DNA of 64,000 bases, taken from assembly GCF_026625985.1 (NCBI RefSeq), contig NZ_CP113116.1:1488001-1552000 (forward strand). Reading direction: 5' to 3'. Origin of the DNA: Mycobacterium sp. Aquia_213. GTDB taxonomy: Bacteria > Actinomycetota > Actinomycetes > Mycobacteriales > Mycobacteriaceae. The notes under the pieces were generated by a model that had not been told where the DNA came from, ran no database searches, and worked only from the letters and a program-made list of their open reading frames with translations. Below, piece after piece: positions 33,774-42,880 of this stretch. A program made the position numbers and the translations under genes. Position 1 is the first letter of the stretch, and the number at the start of each line of letters is the position of its first letter.

Positions 33774-34703
33774 ATGACCAGTGGTGTGACGGCGGCCCCC
33801 GCGGCCGGCCAGTACGAACTGAGCCATCTGCGCTCGTTGGAGGCGGAGGCCATCCACATCATCCGGGAGGTCGCCGCGGAGTTCGAGCGGCCGGTGCTGC
33901 TGTTCTCCGGCGGCAAGGACTCCATCGTGATGCTCTACCTGGCGCTCAAGGCGTTCCGCCCCGGACGGCTGCCGTTCCCGGTCATGCATGTCGACACCGG
34001 CCACAACTTCGACGAGGTGATCTCGACGCGCGACGAACTCGTCAAGGAGTTCGGGGTGCGCCTGGTGGTGGCGTCGGTGCAAGAAGACATTGATGCCGGC
34101 CGGGTCGTCGAGACCATCCCGTCGCGCAACCCGATTCAGACCGTGACGCTGCTGCGCGCCATCCGGGAGAACAAATTCGACGCCGCGTTCGGCGGGGCGC
34201 GACGCGACGAGGAGAAGGCTCGCGCCAAGGAGCGGGTGTTCAGCTTCCGCGACGAATTCGGCCAATGGGACCCCAAGGCCCAGCGGCCCGAGCTGTGGAA
34301 CATCTACAACGGCCGGCACCACAAGGGCGAGCACATCCGGGTCTTCCCGCTGTCGAACTGGACCGAGTTCGACATCTGGTCCTACATCGGCGCCGAAAAG
34401 ATCAAGTTGCCGCCGATCTATTACGCCCACCGGCGACAGGTTTTCGAGCGCGACGGGATGCTGCTGGCGGTGCACCGTCACCTGCAGCCGCGCGCCGACG
34501 AGCCGGTGGTGGAGAAGACGGTGCGGTTCCGCACCGTCGGTGACGTCACCTGCACCGGCTGCGTCGAATCGGAGGCCGGCACGGTGTCGGAGGTCATCGC
34601 CGAGACCGCGGTGTCCCGGCTGACCGAGCGCGGGGCCACCCGGGCCGACGACCGCATCTCAGAGGCTGGAATGGAAGACCGGAAACGGCAGGGTTACTTC
34701 TGA
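33774..34703 (+). CDS. cysD: Sulfate adenylyltransferase subunit 2 (CysD)
   Basis: Protein of 309 residues. ATG 33774 was chosen because AAGGAAG lies just upstream and the leader holds operator-like repeats; an in-frame ATG at 33711 would add 21 residues. PP-loop ATP pyrophosphatase: SGGKDSIVM, then VDTGHNF, ASVQEDIDAGRVVETIPSRNPIQTVTLLRAI, FGGARRDEEKARAKERVFSFRDEFGQWDPKAQRPELW. Makes adenosine 5'-phosphosulfate from sulfate and ATP with the GTPase CysN, for cysteine synthesis and sulfolipids. Overlaps cysN by one base (TGATG). Confidence 0.96.
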   Translation: MTSGVTAAPAAGQYELSHLRSLEAEAIHIIREVAAEFERPVLLFSGGKDSIVMLYLALKAFRPGRLPFPVMHVDTGHNFDEVISTRDELVKEFGVRLVVASVQEDIDAGRVVETIPSRNPIQTVTLLRAIRENKFDAAFGGARRDEEKARAKERVFSFRDEFGQWDPKAQRPELWNIYNGRHHKGEHIRVFPLSNWTEFDIWSYIGAEKIKLPPIYYAHRRQVFERDGMLLAVHRHLQPRADEPVVEKTVRFRTVGDVTCTGCVESEAGTVSEVIAETAVSRLTERGATRADDRISEAGMEDRKRQGYF

Positions 34704-36556
34704 TGGCTGCACCAACAACGTTGCTCCGCATCGCAACTGCCGGCTCGGTCGACGACGGCAAGTCCACCCTGATCGGGCGGCTGCTGTACGACTCCAAGGC
34801 CGTGATGGAAGACCAGTGGGCCGCCGTCGAAAAGACGTCCAAGGAACGCGGCCACGACTACACCGATCTCGCGCTGGTCACCGACGGCCTGCGCGCAGAG
34901 CGTGAACAAGGCATCACGATCGACGTCGCTTACCGCTACTTCGCCACTCCCAGGCGGAAATTCATCATCGCCGACACCCCGGGTCACATTCAGTACACCC
35001 GCAATATGGTGACCGGCGCGTCGACCGCCCAGCTGGTGATCGTGCTCGTCGATGCCCGCCAGGGCCTGCTCGAGCAGTCCCGTCGGCACGCCTTCCTGGC
35101 GTCGCTGCTGGGCATCCAGCACATTGTGCTGGCGGTCAACAAGATGGATCTGATCGACTGGGACAGGGCGAAGTTCGAGGCGATCAAGGATGAGTTCCAC
35201 GCCTTCGCGGCACGTCTGGACGTGCAGGACGTGGCGACCATCCCGATTTCCGCGCTGCTCGGCGACAACGTGGTGACCAAATCGGACAAGACGCCCTGGT
35301 ATGAGGGCCCGGCGATGCTTTCGCACCTCGAGGAGGTGTACATCGCCGGTGACCGCAACCTGGTCGACGTGCGGTTCCCGGTGCAGTATGTGATCCGGCC
35401 GCAGACCCACGAGCATCGCGACCACCGCAGCTACGCCGGAACGGTGGCCAGCGGAGTGATGCGCCCGGGCGACGAGGTAGTGGTGCTGCCGATCGGCAAG
35501 ACGAGCCGGATCGCCGCGATCGAAGGCCCGAATGGTCCTGTGGAAGAGGCGTTTCCGCCGATGGCCGTCTCGGTGAGCCTGGCCGACGATATCGACATTT
35601 CGCGTGGCGACATGATCGCCCGCACCAATAACCAGCCCAGAGTGGCGCGGGAATTCGACGCGACCGTGTGCTGGATGGCCGATGGTACGGCGCTCGAGCC
35701 GGGCCGCGATTACGTCATCAAGCACACCACCCGAACCACCCGTGCTCGGGTCACTGCGCTGGATTACCGCCTCGATGTGAATACCCTGCATCGCGACAAG
35801 AGCGCTACGGCGTTGAAGCTCAACGAACTTGGCCGCGTTACGCTGCGCACGCAGGTGCCCCTGCTGCTCGACGAGTACACCCGCAACGCCAGCACCGGTT
35901 CGTTCATTCTCATCGACCCGAACACCAACGGCACGGTCGCGGCGGGCATGGTGTTGCGCGACGTCGCGGCGCAGAAGGCCAGCCCGAACACGGTGCGACA
36001 CGAGTCGCTGGTCACCGCCGAAGACCGGGCAGCGCGAGGGCGGACGGTGTGGCTCACCGGCCTGTCGGGTGCGGGTAAATCGTCGGTGGCGATGCTGGTC
36101 GAGCAGAAGCTGCTCGAAAAGGGAACGCCCGCTTATGTTCTCGACGGCGACAACCTGCGGCACGGGCTGAATGCCGACCTGGGCTTTTCGATGGCCGACC
36201 GTGCGGAGAACCTACGCCGGCTGGCTCATGTCGCGACGCTGCTCGCCGATTCCGGCCAGACCGTGCTGGTGCCCGCGATCAGTCCGCTGGCCGAACACCG
36301 CGAGATGGCTCGTAAAGTGCACGGCGACGCTGGATTTGAGTTCTTCGAAGTGTTCTGCGATACGCCGCTCTCGGAATGTGAGGCGCGTGATCCCAAGGGG
36401 CTGTATGCCAAAGCCCGCGCAGGCGAAATCACACATTTCACCGGGGTCGACAGTCCATATCAGCGGCCGAAGAATCCGGATCTGCGGCTGATCCCGGACC
36501 GCTCGCTCGAGGAAATGGCACAGCGCGTCATCGAGATGCTGGAGTTGGGCGCCTAG
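34703..36556 (+). CDS. cysN: Bifunctional sulfate adenylyltransferase subunit 1 / APS kinase (CysNC)
   Basis: Protein of 617 residues. First part is a translation-factor-like GTPase: G1 TAGSVDDGKSTL, switch GITIDVAYRYF, G3 DTPGH, G4 NKMD, then beta-barrel domains. The last third is an APS kinase: Walker A TGLSGAGKSSVA, DGDNLRHGLNADLGFS, DRAENLRR, and FFEVFCDTPLSECEARDPKGLYAKARAGEI. So the protein both drives APS synthesis with CysD and phosphorylates APS to PAPS. Translationally coupled to cysD. Confidence 0.96.
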   Translation: MAAPTTLLRIATAGSVDDGKSTLIGRLLYDSKAVMEDQWAAVEKTSKERGHDYTDLALVTDGLRAEREQGITIDVAYRYFATPRRKFIIADTPGHIQYTRNMVTGASTAQLVIVLVDARQGLLEQSRRHAFLASLLGIQHIVLAVNKMDLIDWDRAKFEAIKDEFHAFAARLDVQDVATIPISALLGDNVVTKSDKTPWYEGPAMLSHLEEVYIAGDRNLVDVRFPVQYVIRPQTHEHRDHRSYAGTVASGVMRPGDEVVVLPIGKTSRIAAIEGPNGPVEEAFPPMAVSVSLADDIDISRGDMIARTNNQPRVAREFDATVCWMADGTALEPGRDYVIKHTTRTTRARVTALDYRLDVNTLHRDKSATALKLNELGRVTLRTQVPLLLDEYTRNASTGSFILIDPNTNGTVAAGMVLRDVAAQKASPNTVRHESLVTAEDRAARGRTVWLTGLSGAGKSSVAMLVEQKLLEKGTPAYVLDGDNLRHGLNADLGFSMADRAENLRRLAHVATLLADSGQTVLVPAISPLAEHREMARKVHGDAGFEFFEVFCDTPLSECEARDPKGLYAKARAGEITHFTGVDSPYQRPKNPDLRLIPDRSLEEMAQRVIEMLELGA

Positions 36557-36612
36557 CCCGCAGACCCACGCGTTCGCATCGTCACCGCGCCGGGGGTGGC
36601 ACAATCCTCAAC

Positions 36613-37095
36613 GTGCGGATGTCGGCGAAGGCTGAGTACGCGGTGCGGGCGATGATTCAGCTCGCCACCGCGGACAGCGGCGCGCTGGTCAAGACCGACG
36701 ACTTGGCCCAGGCGCAGGGCATACCGCCGCAGTTTCTGGTCGACATACTGACCAATCTGCGCACCGATCGCTTGGTGCGCAGCCACCGCGGTCGCGACGG
36801 GGGCTATGAGCTGGCCCGGCCGGGCAGCGAGATCAGCATTGCCGACGTGCTGCGTTGCATCGACGGGCCGCTGGCCAGCGTCCGTGACATCGGGCTCGGT
36901 GACCTGCCGTACTCGGGACCGACGGCGCCGCTGGCCGACGTCTGGCGTGCGCTGCGCGCCAGCATGCGGTCGGTCCTGGAGGAGACGACCTTGGCCGACG
37001 TGGCGTCCGGCACCCTGCCCAAGCACGTCGCGAAGCTCGCCGACGACTATCGGGGTCAGGAGAGCCGCAGGCACGGCGCGCCGCGCGCCGACTAG
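36613..37095 (+). CDS. Rrf2-family transcriptional regulator (Rv1287-type)
   Basis: Protein of 160 residues. N-terminal winged helix MRMSAKAEYAVRAMIQLA, recognition region IPPQFLVDILTNLRTDRLVRSHRGRDGGYELARP, then a dimerisation helix. Only one cysteine (VLRCIDG) is present, so it lacks the three-Cys set that holds an Fe-S cluster in IscR, NsrR or RsrR; it more resembles CymR-type members. It follows cysNC by 56 bp and probably controls sulfur assimilation. The GTG lies only 7 nt after a CACAAT -10-like element, consistent with leaderless transcription. Its end overlaps the convergent VOC gene by 4 bp. Confidence 0.85.
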   Translation: MRMSAKAEYAVRAMIQLATADSGALVKTDDLAQAQGIPPQFLVDILTNLRTDRLVRSHRGRDGGYELARPGSEISIADVLRCIDGPLASVRDIGLGDLPYSGPTAPLADVWRALRASMRSVLEETTLADVASGTLPKHVAKLADDYRGQESRRHGAPRAD

Positions 37096-37481
37096 CTCCC
37101 CGAGCCGTAGGGCCGAGTCAGGATCTCCAGGGCGTGGCCGGAGGGATCCAGGAAGTAGACGCCGCGCCCACCGTCGTTGTGGTTGATCTCGCCGGGCCGG
37201 CTTTGGCGCGGATCGGCCCAATGCTGCAGGCCGCGCGATTGGATCTTGCCGTAGATCGTGTCGAACTCCGGCTCGGAAACGAGGAACGCATAGTGCTGCC
37301 GCCTGATTTCCTCGCCCTCGGGGACGTCGGCGAAATCGAGGCTCGCACCGTGCTCGAGCGCGACGACCATGAAGTGGCCGAATGGCTGGGGGCTGGGCAG
37401 GTCGAAGAGCTCGGCGAGAAATTCCGCGGACTCGCGTTTGTCGCGTGCGGCGACGATGGTGTGGTTGAAACTGATGGACAT
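37092..37481 (-). CDS. VOC-superfamily (glyoxalase/dioxygenase-like) protein
   Basis: Protein of 129 residues; ATG 37481 is preceded by GGAAGGAACT. A single VOC domain with metal-ligand-like residues His7 (FNHTIV), His in RQHYAFLV and Glu in HALEILTRP. Such proteins are lactoylglutathione lyases, extradiol dioxygenases or resistance proteins; no substrate can be named. A second VOC gene lies 50 bp upstream on the same strand. Confidence 0.82.
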   Translation of the reverse strand: MSISFNHTIVAARDKRESAEFLAELFDLPSPQPFGHFMVVALEHGASLDFADVPEGEEIRRQHYAFLVSEPEFDTIYGKIQSRGLQHWADPRQSRPGEINHNDGGRGVYFLDPSGHALEILTRPYGSGS

Positions 37482-37531
37482 AGTTCCTTCCAGTGAACCA
37501 CTGGCGCCGCGAGCCGACAACGCGCGAAATG

Positions 37532-37945
37532 TTACTTGGGCGCGGTCAGCTCCAAGGCGATGTTGTCGGGGTCTCGGAATTCCAGAATGTAGGACGGCCC
37601 AATGTCTTTGACCGGCTCGTGCTCGACCCCAACTTCATCGAGATGTGCTGCGGCGGTGTCTAATTCGTCCTTACTGCCAAGTCGGAACGCGATGTGGTCA
37701 AGACCGCAGCGGTCTTCGTGAAAGCGGTCCGAGGCGACCGGCCGCAGCCCGAGCAGCGTGCCGCCGAGGTCGTAGACGACGCCGCCGTACAAGAAGGAGA
37801 ACTGGTTGCGGGTTGCCTCGTCCGCATTCTCGGGAACTTCCAGCAACACCGGCCAGTCGAACACGCTCTCGTAGAACTGCCGCGATCGCTCGATATCGGT
37901 GACCGTCAGGCGGACATGTGCGATGGACGTACTAGCTAAGGGCAC
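37532..37945 (-). CDS. VOC-superfamily protein
   Basis: Protein of 137 residues from GTG 37945. Two beta-alpha-beta modules: SIAHVRLTVTDIERSRQFYESVFDWPV and GLDHIAFRLGSKDELDTAAAHLDEVGV, ending with FRDPDNIALELTAPK. Ligand-type residues His, His and Glu are in the usual places. Typical of small glyoxalase-like or dioxygenase-like proteins; specific role unknown. Divergent from the luciferase-like gene at 38003. Confidence 0.82.
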   Translation of the reverse strand: MPLASTSIAHVRLTVTDIERSRQFYESVFDWPVLLEVPENADEATRNQFSFLYGGVVYDLGGTLLGLRPVASDRFHEDRCGLDHIAFRLGSKDELDTAAAHLDEVGVEHEPVKDIGPSYILEFRDPDNIALELTAPK

Positions 37946-38002
37946 TCACCCCATGCTGCCACTTGAGGGACCACATGTTGAGGGCATGCCAGAATCGCCG
38001 TC

Positions 38003-38893
38003 GTGCGGATAGCAATGACGATGCCGGTGATGGAACCGGATTTAGATGCCACGGTGCTCGAGACCTGGGCGCGCGCGATCGACGAGGGCCCCTTCTCGTC
38101 GCTGTGCTGGGGCGAGCGCATCGCGTTCGAAAACCCGGACAATCTCACGCTGCTCGGCGCGCTCGCCGCCTGGACGAAACGGGTGCGGCTGATGACGACG
38201 GTGATCGTGCCGCAGCTGCACGATCCGGTGATGCTGGCGAAAGGGCTGGCGACCGGCGACATGCTGTCCGGCGGGCGGTTGACCGTCGGCGTCGGCGTGG
38301 GCGGCAGGCACGAGGACTACCACGCGGTCGGCGCCGACGCGGCGACGCAGACCATGCGCGACATGGCCGAGCGGGTCGCGGTGATGAAGCGGGTATGGGC
38401 CGGCGAAAAGATCACCGAGTCGGTGCTGCCGGTCGGGCCTGCGCCGGTTCAGCCCGGTGGTCCGCCGCTGTTCGTCGGCAGTATCGGGCCGAAGACCGTC
38501 CGCAGCGCGGCAGCCTGGGCCGACGGGCTGGCCGGCACCACCCTGGACCTGGATGTCGACAAGCAAAATGAACTCTTCGACGTCGCGCGGCAAGCGTGGG
38601 CCCAGGCCGGCAAGCCCAAGCCCCATCTGGTGACGTCGTTCTGGTTCGCCTTCGGCACGCCCGAGCAGTCGCGCGCCCAGGTGCATCGGCACCTGCGCCG
38701 CTATATGAACTGGATACCGGCGGAGTACGTCGACGCGATGGCCCCGATGACCGGCTGGGCCGGCAGCGAAGACGAGCTGGCCGCGGTGCTGCGCAAGTTC
38801 GAAGAGGTCGGCACCGACGAGGTTCAGCTGATTCCGACCAGTTCGAACCTCGACCAGGTGCGCCGCGCCGCCGACGTGGCCGGGCGGCTTTAG
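38003..38893 (+). CDS. Luciferase-like (LLM class) flavin/F420-dependent oxidoreductase
   Basis: Protein of 296 residues from GTG 38003. TIM-barrel of the bacterial luciferase family: GPFSSLCWGERIAFENPDNLTLLGALAAWTKRVRLMTTVIVPQLHDPVMLAKGLATGDMLSGGRLTVGVGVGGR (in that order over residues 29-103), later PPLFVGSIGPKTVRSAAAWADGLAG. In mycobacteria most such enzymes use coenzyme F420; this is inference. Convergent with the K+ channel gene, overlapping it by 4 bp. Substrate unknown. Confidence 0.88.
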   Translation: MRIAMTMPVMEPDLDATVLETWARAIDEGPFSSLCWGERIAFENPDNLTLLGALAAWTKRVRLMTTVIVPQLHDPVMLAKGLATGDMLSGGRLTVGVGVGGRHEDYHAVGADAATQTMRDMAERVAVMKRVWAGEKITESVLPVGPAPVQPGGPPLFVGSIGPKTVRSAAAWADGLAGTTLDLDVDKQNELFDVARQAWAQAGKPKPHLVTSFWFAFGTPEQSRAQVHRHLRRYMNWIPAEYVDAMAPMTGWAGSEDELAAVLRKFEEVGTDEVQLIPTSSNLDQVRRAADVAGRL

Positions 38894-40626
38894 GCCGGCA
38901 GCCGCTCGCGGCCGACTTCGGGTTGCGGGGGTTGCCCCTTTTGCAGAGTCGCCACCAGTTCGCGGTAGGGGCCCACGACGTAGACGGTGTCGCCGCCACG
39001 CAGCCGGGCGTCGCGCCGCGGGTGCAGCTGGACCGCAGCGTCCTCCCGGGTGATCGCGATGACGCGGGTCTGCGTGGACAGTTCGAACATCCGCAGCCCG
39101 TCGAGCTCGCTGCCCGCCGCCACATGCATGCCGCCGACCATGAAGTAGCGCTGCCCGACCGAAAACGTCCCGAGCACCTGCAGGCCCATCGCGGCGCCGA
39201 CGAACCACGGCGCGGCCAACGCGACGGTCGAACGAACGGTGTCGAAACCGAACCGCTCGGCCACGGCGCCGCCCAGCGCATGGTCGTAGATGCGCAGCAC
39301 GATCGGTACGTCGGGCCGGACGACGTGCGGCATCACTCGCGGGCCCAGCATCTCGCGCAGCACGATCCCGGTCTCGATGTTGGTCATGTCATCGTGAGTC
39401 AGCACCGCGATCGCGCGGGCGTGGTCCACGCGGGCCGCTTCCAGAGTCTGGCGCAGCGTCGCGTCCCCGAAGATCACGGGAATGTCGAATTCGGCCGCGG
39501 TCGACAAATAGCGGTTGTTCTCATCGATTTCGATCACCGCGACGTCGTATCCGGCGGCGCTCAGATCGGCGGCGACGCGGCTGCCGAACGAGCCCAGCCC
39601 GACGACGACGATGTGATTGCGCAGTTGGCTCGCCCGCCGGCGGCCGGACGTATACGCGAAGCGGCGCGAGATCAACAGGTCGGCGATGAACGCGACAAGG
39701 ACGGCGGTGGTCATCAAGCCGCCGAACATCAATCCGATGCTGAACAGTCGCAGCCAGGTGGGTTGCGCGAGGAAGCTGAAGTCGCCGTAGCCCACCGTCG
39801 CGATCGTCTCGGTGCTGAAGTACAGCGCGTCGACCCAGTTCATCTTCGCGTGCGGCTGATAGCTGTAGCGCAGCAACACCGTCGAGCCGATCAAGACGGT
39901 CAGCACCGCCGCTACGGCACGCATGAACATCGGGTTGACGTCGTTGCGCAGGCTGCGCACGACGTCAATGGCCCGCCGCAGCCGGCGCTGCGGGATGCGT
40001 GTCGTGTTGGGCCGCGGGGCTTTGATGCCCCGCCCCGCCAGCTCTTCGACGGTGCCGATCATCGCGGTCCAGTCGCCGGCGTGGACCTTCAGGTCGCGGC
40101 CCGGACAAGTCTCGAGCAACCCGGGTGCGGGCGAGTTCTTGCCGTGGATCACCGCGACCGGCGCCAGGTCGGCGTAGATCTCGCGCAGCGTGGCGTCATA
40201 GGGCGCCTGCGCGCCCGAGACGAGGAACTTGATGCCGGCCGCCTCGAACGGGTGCGCCGTGTGCGCCAGGCACGCCTCGACGACCGACGGTGCCGCCAGC
40301 TCGGCGACGTCGAGGATCGCGCCTGGGCCGTTGTCGACGGCGACCGCACCGCGCAGCACATCATTGGCCAGCCGGGCAACCACTCGCACGTGCGGGTTGG
40401 CTTTCCTTGCCAGTAAGGCTATTTCGAGATTTACCGCGTCGTCATCCCCGGCGCAGACCACGGCGGCCGCCCGCACGATCCCGGCCTCGACGAGGTCGTC
40501 CTTGGTGTCAGCGACAGTGTCATCGACGAGCTTGACGACGGTGGCGCCGGCGGTTTCCAGCTCCTCGGCGATCGTCGTCGCCAGCGCGTCGTCACCGCTG
40601 ACGATGATGTGGCCGTGCATGTTCAC
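38890..40626 (-). CDS. Potassium channel protein with two RCK (TrkA-N) units
   Basis: Protein of 578 residues. Order: N-terminal TrkA-N-like NAD-binding domain (HIIVSGDDALATTIAEEL), a two-helix pore with selectivity filter TVGYGDF (TETIATVGYGDFSFL), then a second TrkA-N (HIVVVGLGSFGSRVAADLSAAGYDVAVIEIDE) and a TrkA-C domain at the end (GLRMFELSTQTRVIAITREDAAVQLHP). It resembles a ligand-gated K+ channel, but with a regulatory domain on both sides of the pore. The start may be at the second Met (two codons in). Likely role: K+ flux or membrane potential. Confidence 0.9.
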   Translation of the reverse strand: MNMHGHIIVSGDDALATTIAEELETAGATVVKLVDDTVADTKDDLVEAGIVRAAAVVCAGDDDAVNLEIALLARKANPHVRVVARLANDVLRGAVAVDNGPGAILDVAELAAPSVVEACLAHTAHPFEAAGIKFLVSGAQAPYDATLREIYADLAPVAVIHGKNSPAPGLLETCPGRDLKVHAGDWTAMIGTVEELAGRGIKAPRPNTTRIPQRRLRRAIDVVRSLRNDVNPMFMRAVAAVLTVLIGSTVLLRYSYQPHAKMNWVDALYFSTETIATVGYGDFSFLAQPTWLRLFSIGLMFGGLMTTAVLVAFIADLLISRRFAYTSGRRRASQLRNHIVVVGLGSFGSRVAADLSAAGYDVAVIEIDENNRYLSTAAEFDIPVIFGDATLRQTLEAARVDHARAIAVLTHDDMTNIETGIVLREMLGPRVMPHVVRPDVPIVLRIYDHALGGAVAERFGFDTVRSTVALAAPWFVGAAMGLQVLGTFSVGQRYFMVGGMHVAAGSELDGLRMFELSTQTRVIAITREDAAVQLHPRRDARLRGGDTVYVVGPYRELVATLQKGQPPQPEVGRERLPA

Positions 40627-40755
40627 CCCGCCTCCCAGGACGTCACATTTCTATGACTATCGGCTACTGCGCCGATTTGTGCCAGCGCAACGTCGGGGAG
40701 CGCGACGGCTCGTCCCGGGCGCGCCCGTATTTTCTTCGGCTGTAACGGCTTTGCG

Positions 40756-41127
40756 CTAGAGGACACGAACGTCGGAAGGCGACCAGAACGCCCGCATCGA
40801 CGTGATCTTCCCGTCGTCGTCGAACGTCATCACCGAGATGGGCGAGATCCGGGTACGGGTGTCGCCGGCATCGAGCGTCAGGTGCCAGAAGAACGCCGCC
40901 TCATTGCCGCCGACGCGAATTTCGGCGAGTTCGGTTTCTTTCTTGGCATCTTGGAATGCCGCATAGAACTCACGGACCGCATCCCGGCCGCGCCGCACAT
41001 CGGTTCCGGCTGGATCCTCGATGGTGGCGTCGGCGGAGTAGAGGTTCACCACTTCTTCGGTGGCGCCGTTGGCGACGTGCGTGAGATAGCTGTTGACGGC
41101 TTGGGTGATGGCTTCTTGGGAAGGCAT
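40756..41127 (-). CDS. SnoaL-like / ketosteroid-isomerase-like protein
   Basis: Protein of 123 residues, ATG 41127 (MPSQEAITQAVNSYLTHVANGATEEVVNLYSADATIEDP). NTF2-like cone fold with the IEDPAGTDVRRGRDAVREFYAAF pattern of steroid delta-isomerase-type proteins and FFWHLTLDAGDTRTRISPISVMTFDDDGKI. Enzymatic role possible (the Asp in IEDP), but many of these proteins are only binding proteins. Divergent from the Nudix gene. Confidence 0.82.
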   Translation of the reverse strand: MPSQEAITQAVNSYLTHVANGATEEVVNLYSADATIEDPAGTDVRRGRDAVREFYAAFQDAKKETELAEIRVGGNEAAFFWHLTLDAGDTRTRISPISVMTFDDDGKITSMRAFWSPSDVRVL

Positions 41128-41192
41128 GGCTTCGGACGCTACCCGTTCGCCATCGCGGTCGCGACGGGTTGGTCGCATTCATACTGAGCTGC

Positions 41193-41729
41193 GTGCCTTT
41201 CATCGAACGACTCGCGTCGCGCGAGATCTACCGGAACCCGTGGCTGATCTTCCGGGAAGACGACATCCGTCGCCCGGATGGCAGCCCCGGCATCTACGCC
41301 GTGGTGGACAAGCCGACCTACGCGCTGGTGATGCCCTACGACGGGGACCGATTCCGGCTGGTCGAACAGTTCCGTTATCCGGTGGGCGCGCGCCGCTGGG
41401 AGTTTCCGCAGGGCACCGCACCCGACCTGGCCGACACCGAGCCCGCCGAGCTGGCCGCGCGCGAGCTGCGCGAGGAAACCGGTTTGAGCGCGACGTCATT
41501 CGAGGCACTTGGTCTGCTCGACGTCGCCCCCGGTATGACCAGTCAGCGTGGCTGGGTGTTCCTGGCCACCGGTATCTCCGAGGGGCAAGCGGCCCGCGAG
41601 CACGAGGAGCAGGACATGCGCAGCGCGTGGTTCGCGCGCGACGACGTCGAGCAGATGATCCGCTCGGGAGTGATCGCCGACTCGCAGTCCATTGCGGCGT
41701 ACGGTCTGTTCCTGCTGCATGGGCGATGA
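41193..41729 (+). CDS. Nudix hydrolase
   Basis: Protein of 178 residues from GTG 41193 (VPFIERLASREIYRNPWLIFRED); eight further codons upstream are open from 41169. The Nudix box is present with a slightly long first segment (GTAPDLADTEP then AELAARELREETGL), preceded by RWEFPQ, which is like ADP-ribose pyrophosphatase/NudF-type enzymes. It should hydrolyse a nucleoside diphosphate linked to another group, possibly ADP-ribose; not proven. Confidence 0.88.
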   Translation: MPFIERLASREIYRNPWLIFREDDIRRPDGSPGIYAVVDKPTYALVMPYDGDRFRLVEQFRYPVGARRWEFPQGTAPDLADTEPAELAARELREETGLSATSFEALGLLDVAPGMTSQRGWVFLATGISEGQAAREHEEQDMRSAWFARDDVEQMIRSGVIADSQSIAAYGLFLLHGR

Positions 41730-41759
41730 GTTTTGCGGGCGGCTTCGGTCAACACTGCT

Positions 41760-42290
41760 ATGACGATCAAAGCGCGCAATCTCGACGGCTACGGAGCGCC
41801 GACGATTGAGTGGGCCCGGGTGAAGACGGTACTGGACGGCCAGCTGACGCAGGCGCCGGGCACTGGTGGTCCGCAACGACATACGGCGTGGCTCACCACA
41901 ATCAATCCCGACGGCAGCCCGCACGTGCGGCCGGTGGGGGTGGTTGTGCACAACGGCAGCTGGTATTTCACGTCCGGATCCGCGACCCGGAAGTCTCGCA
42001 ACCTGGCCCGCGATCACAGATGTGTGGTCAGCGTCGCTACCGATCAGTTCGACCTTGCCCTCGAAGGCACCGCCGATCGGATCGGCGATGGCGACGAATT
42101 AGCCTCCGTCGCAGCGGCTTTTGTCCGTTCTGGATGGCCCGCCCAGGTTGCCGGCGACGCGCTCACGGCCGAGTACAGTGCGCCGTCGGCGGGCCCGCCG
42201 CCCTGGCATGTCTATCGCGCGCGGCCGTCGGCCGTGTTCGCGATGGGCACATCGGAACCGTTCGGCGCCACGAAGTTTCAGCTGGACTGA
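41760..42290 (+). CDS. Pyridoxamine 5'-phosphate oxidase-like (PPOX class) protein
   Basis: Protein of 176 residues, ATG 41760. Split-barrel flavin-binding fold: HTAWLTTINPDGSPHVRPVGVVVHNGSWYFTSGSATRKSRNLARDHRCVVSVATDQFDLALEGTADRI (over residues about 41-110) and PRPSAVFAMGTS at the end. Such mycobacterial proteins bind FMN or F420 and reduce small molecules. It lies 30 bp after the Nudix gene and may share its transcript. Confidence 0.85.
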   Translation: MTIKARNLDGYGAPTIEWARVKTVLDGQLTQAPGTGGPQRHTAWLTTINPDGSPHVRPVGVVVHNGSWYFTSGSATRKSRNLARDHRCVVSVATDQFDLALEGTADRIGDGDELASVAAAFVRSGWPAQVAGDALTAEYSAPSAGPPPWHVYRARPSAVFAMGTSEPFGATKFQLD

Positions 42291-42339
42291 GGCATCACCG
42301 CGCGATCGTGTCCGGGCCGATACCGCATCGCGTCATCGA

Positions 42340-42861
42340 GTGCGCACCATTGGCACGGTGTGTTTGCGTTCGAGGTTCGGCGTGGCGGTGGCGCTCGGCA
42401 TCGTGACGATCCTTGCTGCACCGGCGATTTCGACGCACGCCGCAACCCCGGTGTGGAATGGAAAGTACTCGCTGGTGAGATATGCGGTGAACAAGACCGG
42501 CACCAGCGTGGCGGCCGGTCAAGCCGAACCCACGTTCAGCGCTTACTACGTCTTCGTGACGTCGTGCTCGTCAGGCCAGTGTGTCGCGACCGCCACCAAC
42601 GGGCCGGTCCCGAAGAACCCGACGCTGCCCCAGCCATCGCACTACGTCTGGGACGGAACTCGGTGGGTGGAGCACTTCGACTTTCAGTGGGATTGCTATA
42701 TGGGCGAAGGGATTACGAAAGTCTGGGCGCCCGCGAAGTCGTGGGCGTTCTACGCACCGCAACCGGACGGGTCGCTGCGTGGTACCTGGCACACCGACAT
42801 CTCCAGCGGCCCATGCCGTGGAACGGTGGAGATGCCCGTGGCGGCGTTTGCTACCGGATGA
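42340..42861 (+). CDS. Small secreted protein of unknown function
   Basis: About 173 residues with a signal peptide (RSRFGVAVALGIVTILAAPAISTHA). The mature part has paired cysteines (SCSSGQCVA; WDCYMG and SGPCRG) and a closing GTVEMPVAAFATG; it resembles a group of mycobacterial secreted proteins I associate with Rv2253, from memory only. Start is uncertain: GTG 42340 or GTG 42358, neither with a clear ribosome-binding site. No function can be inferred. Confidence 0.65.
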   Translation: MRTIGTVCLRSRFGVAVALGIVTILAAPAISTHAATPVWNGKYSLVRYAVNKTGTSVAAGQAEPTFSAYYVFVTSCSSGQCVATATNGPVPKNPTLPQPSHYVWDGTRWVEHFDFQWDCYMGEGITKVWAPAKSWAFYAPQPDGSLRGTWHTDISSGPCRGTVEMPVAAFATG

Positions 42862-42880
42862 CTCCGGCGGCGCCGGCTAG

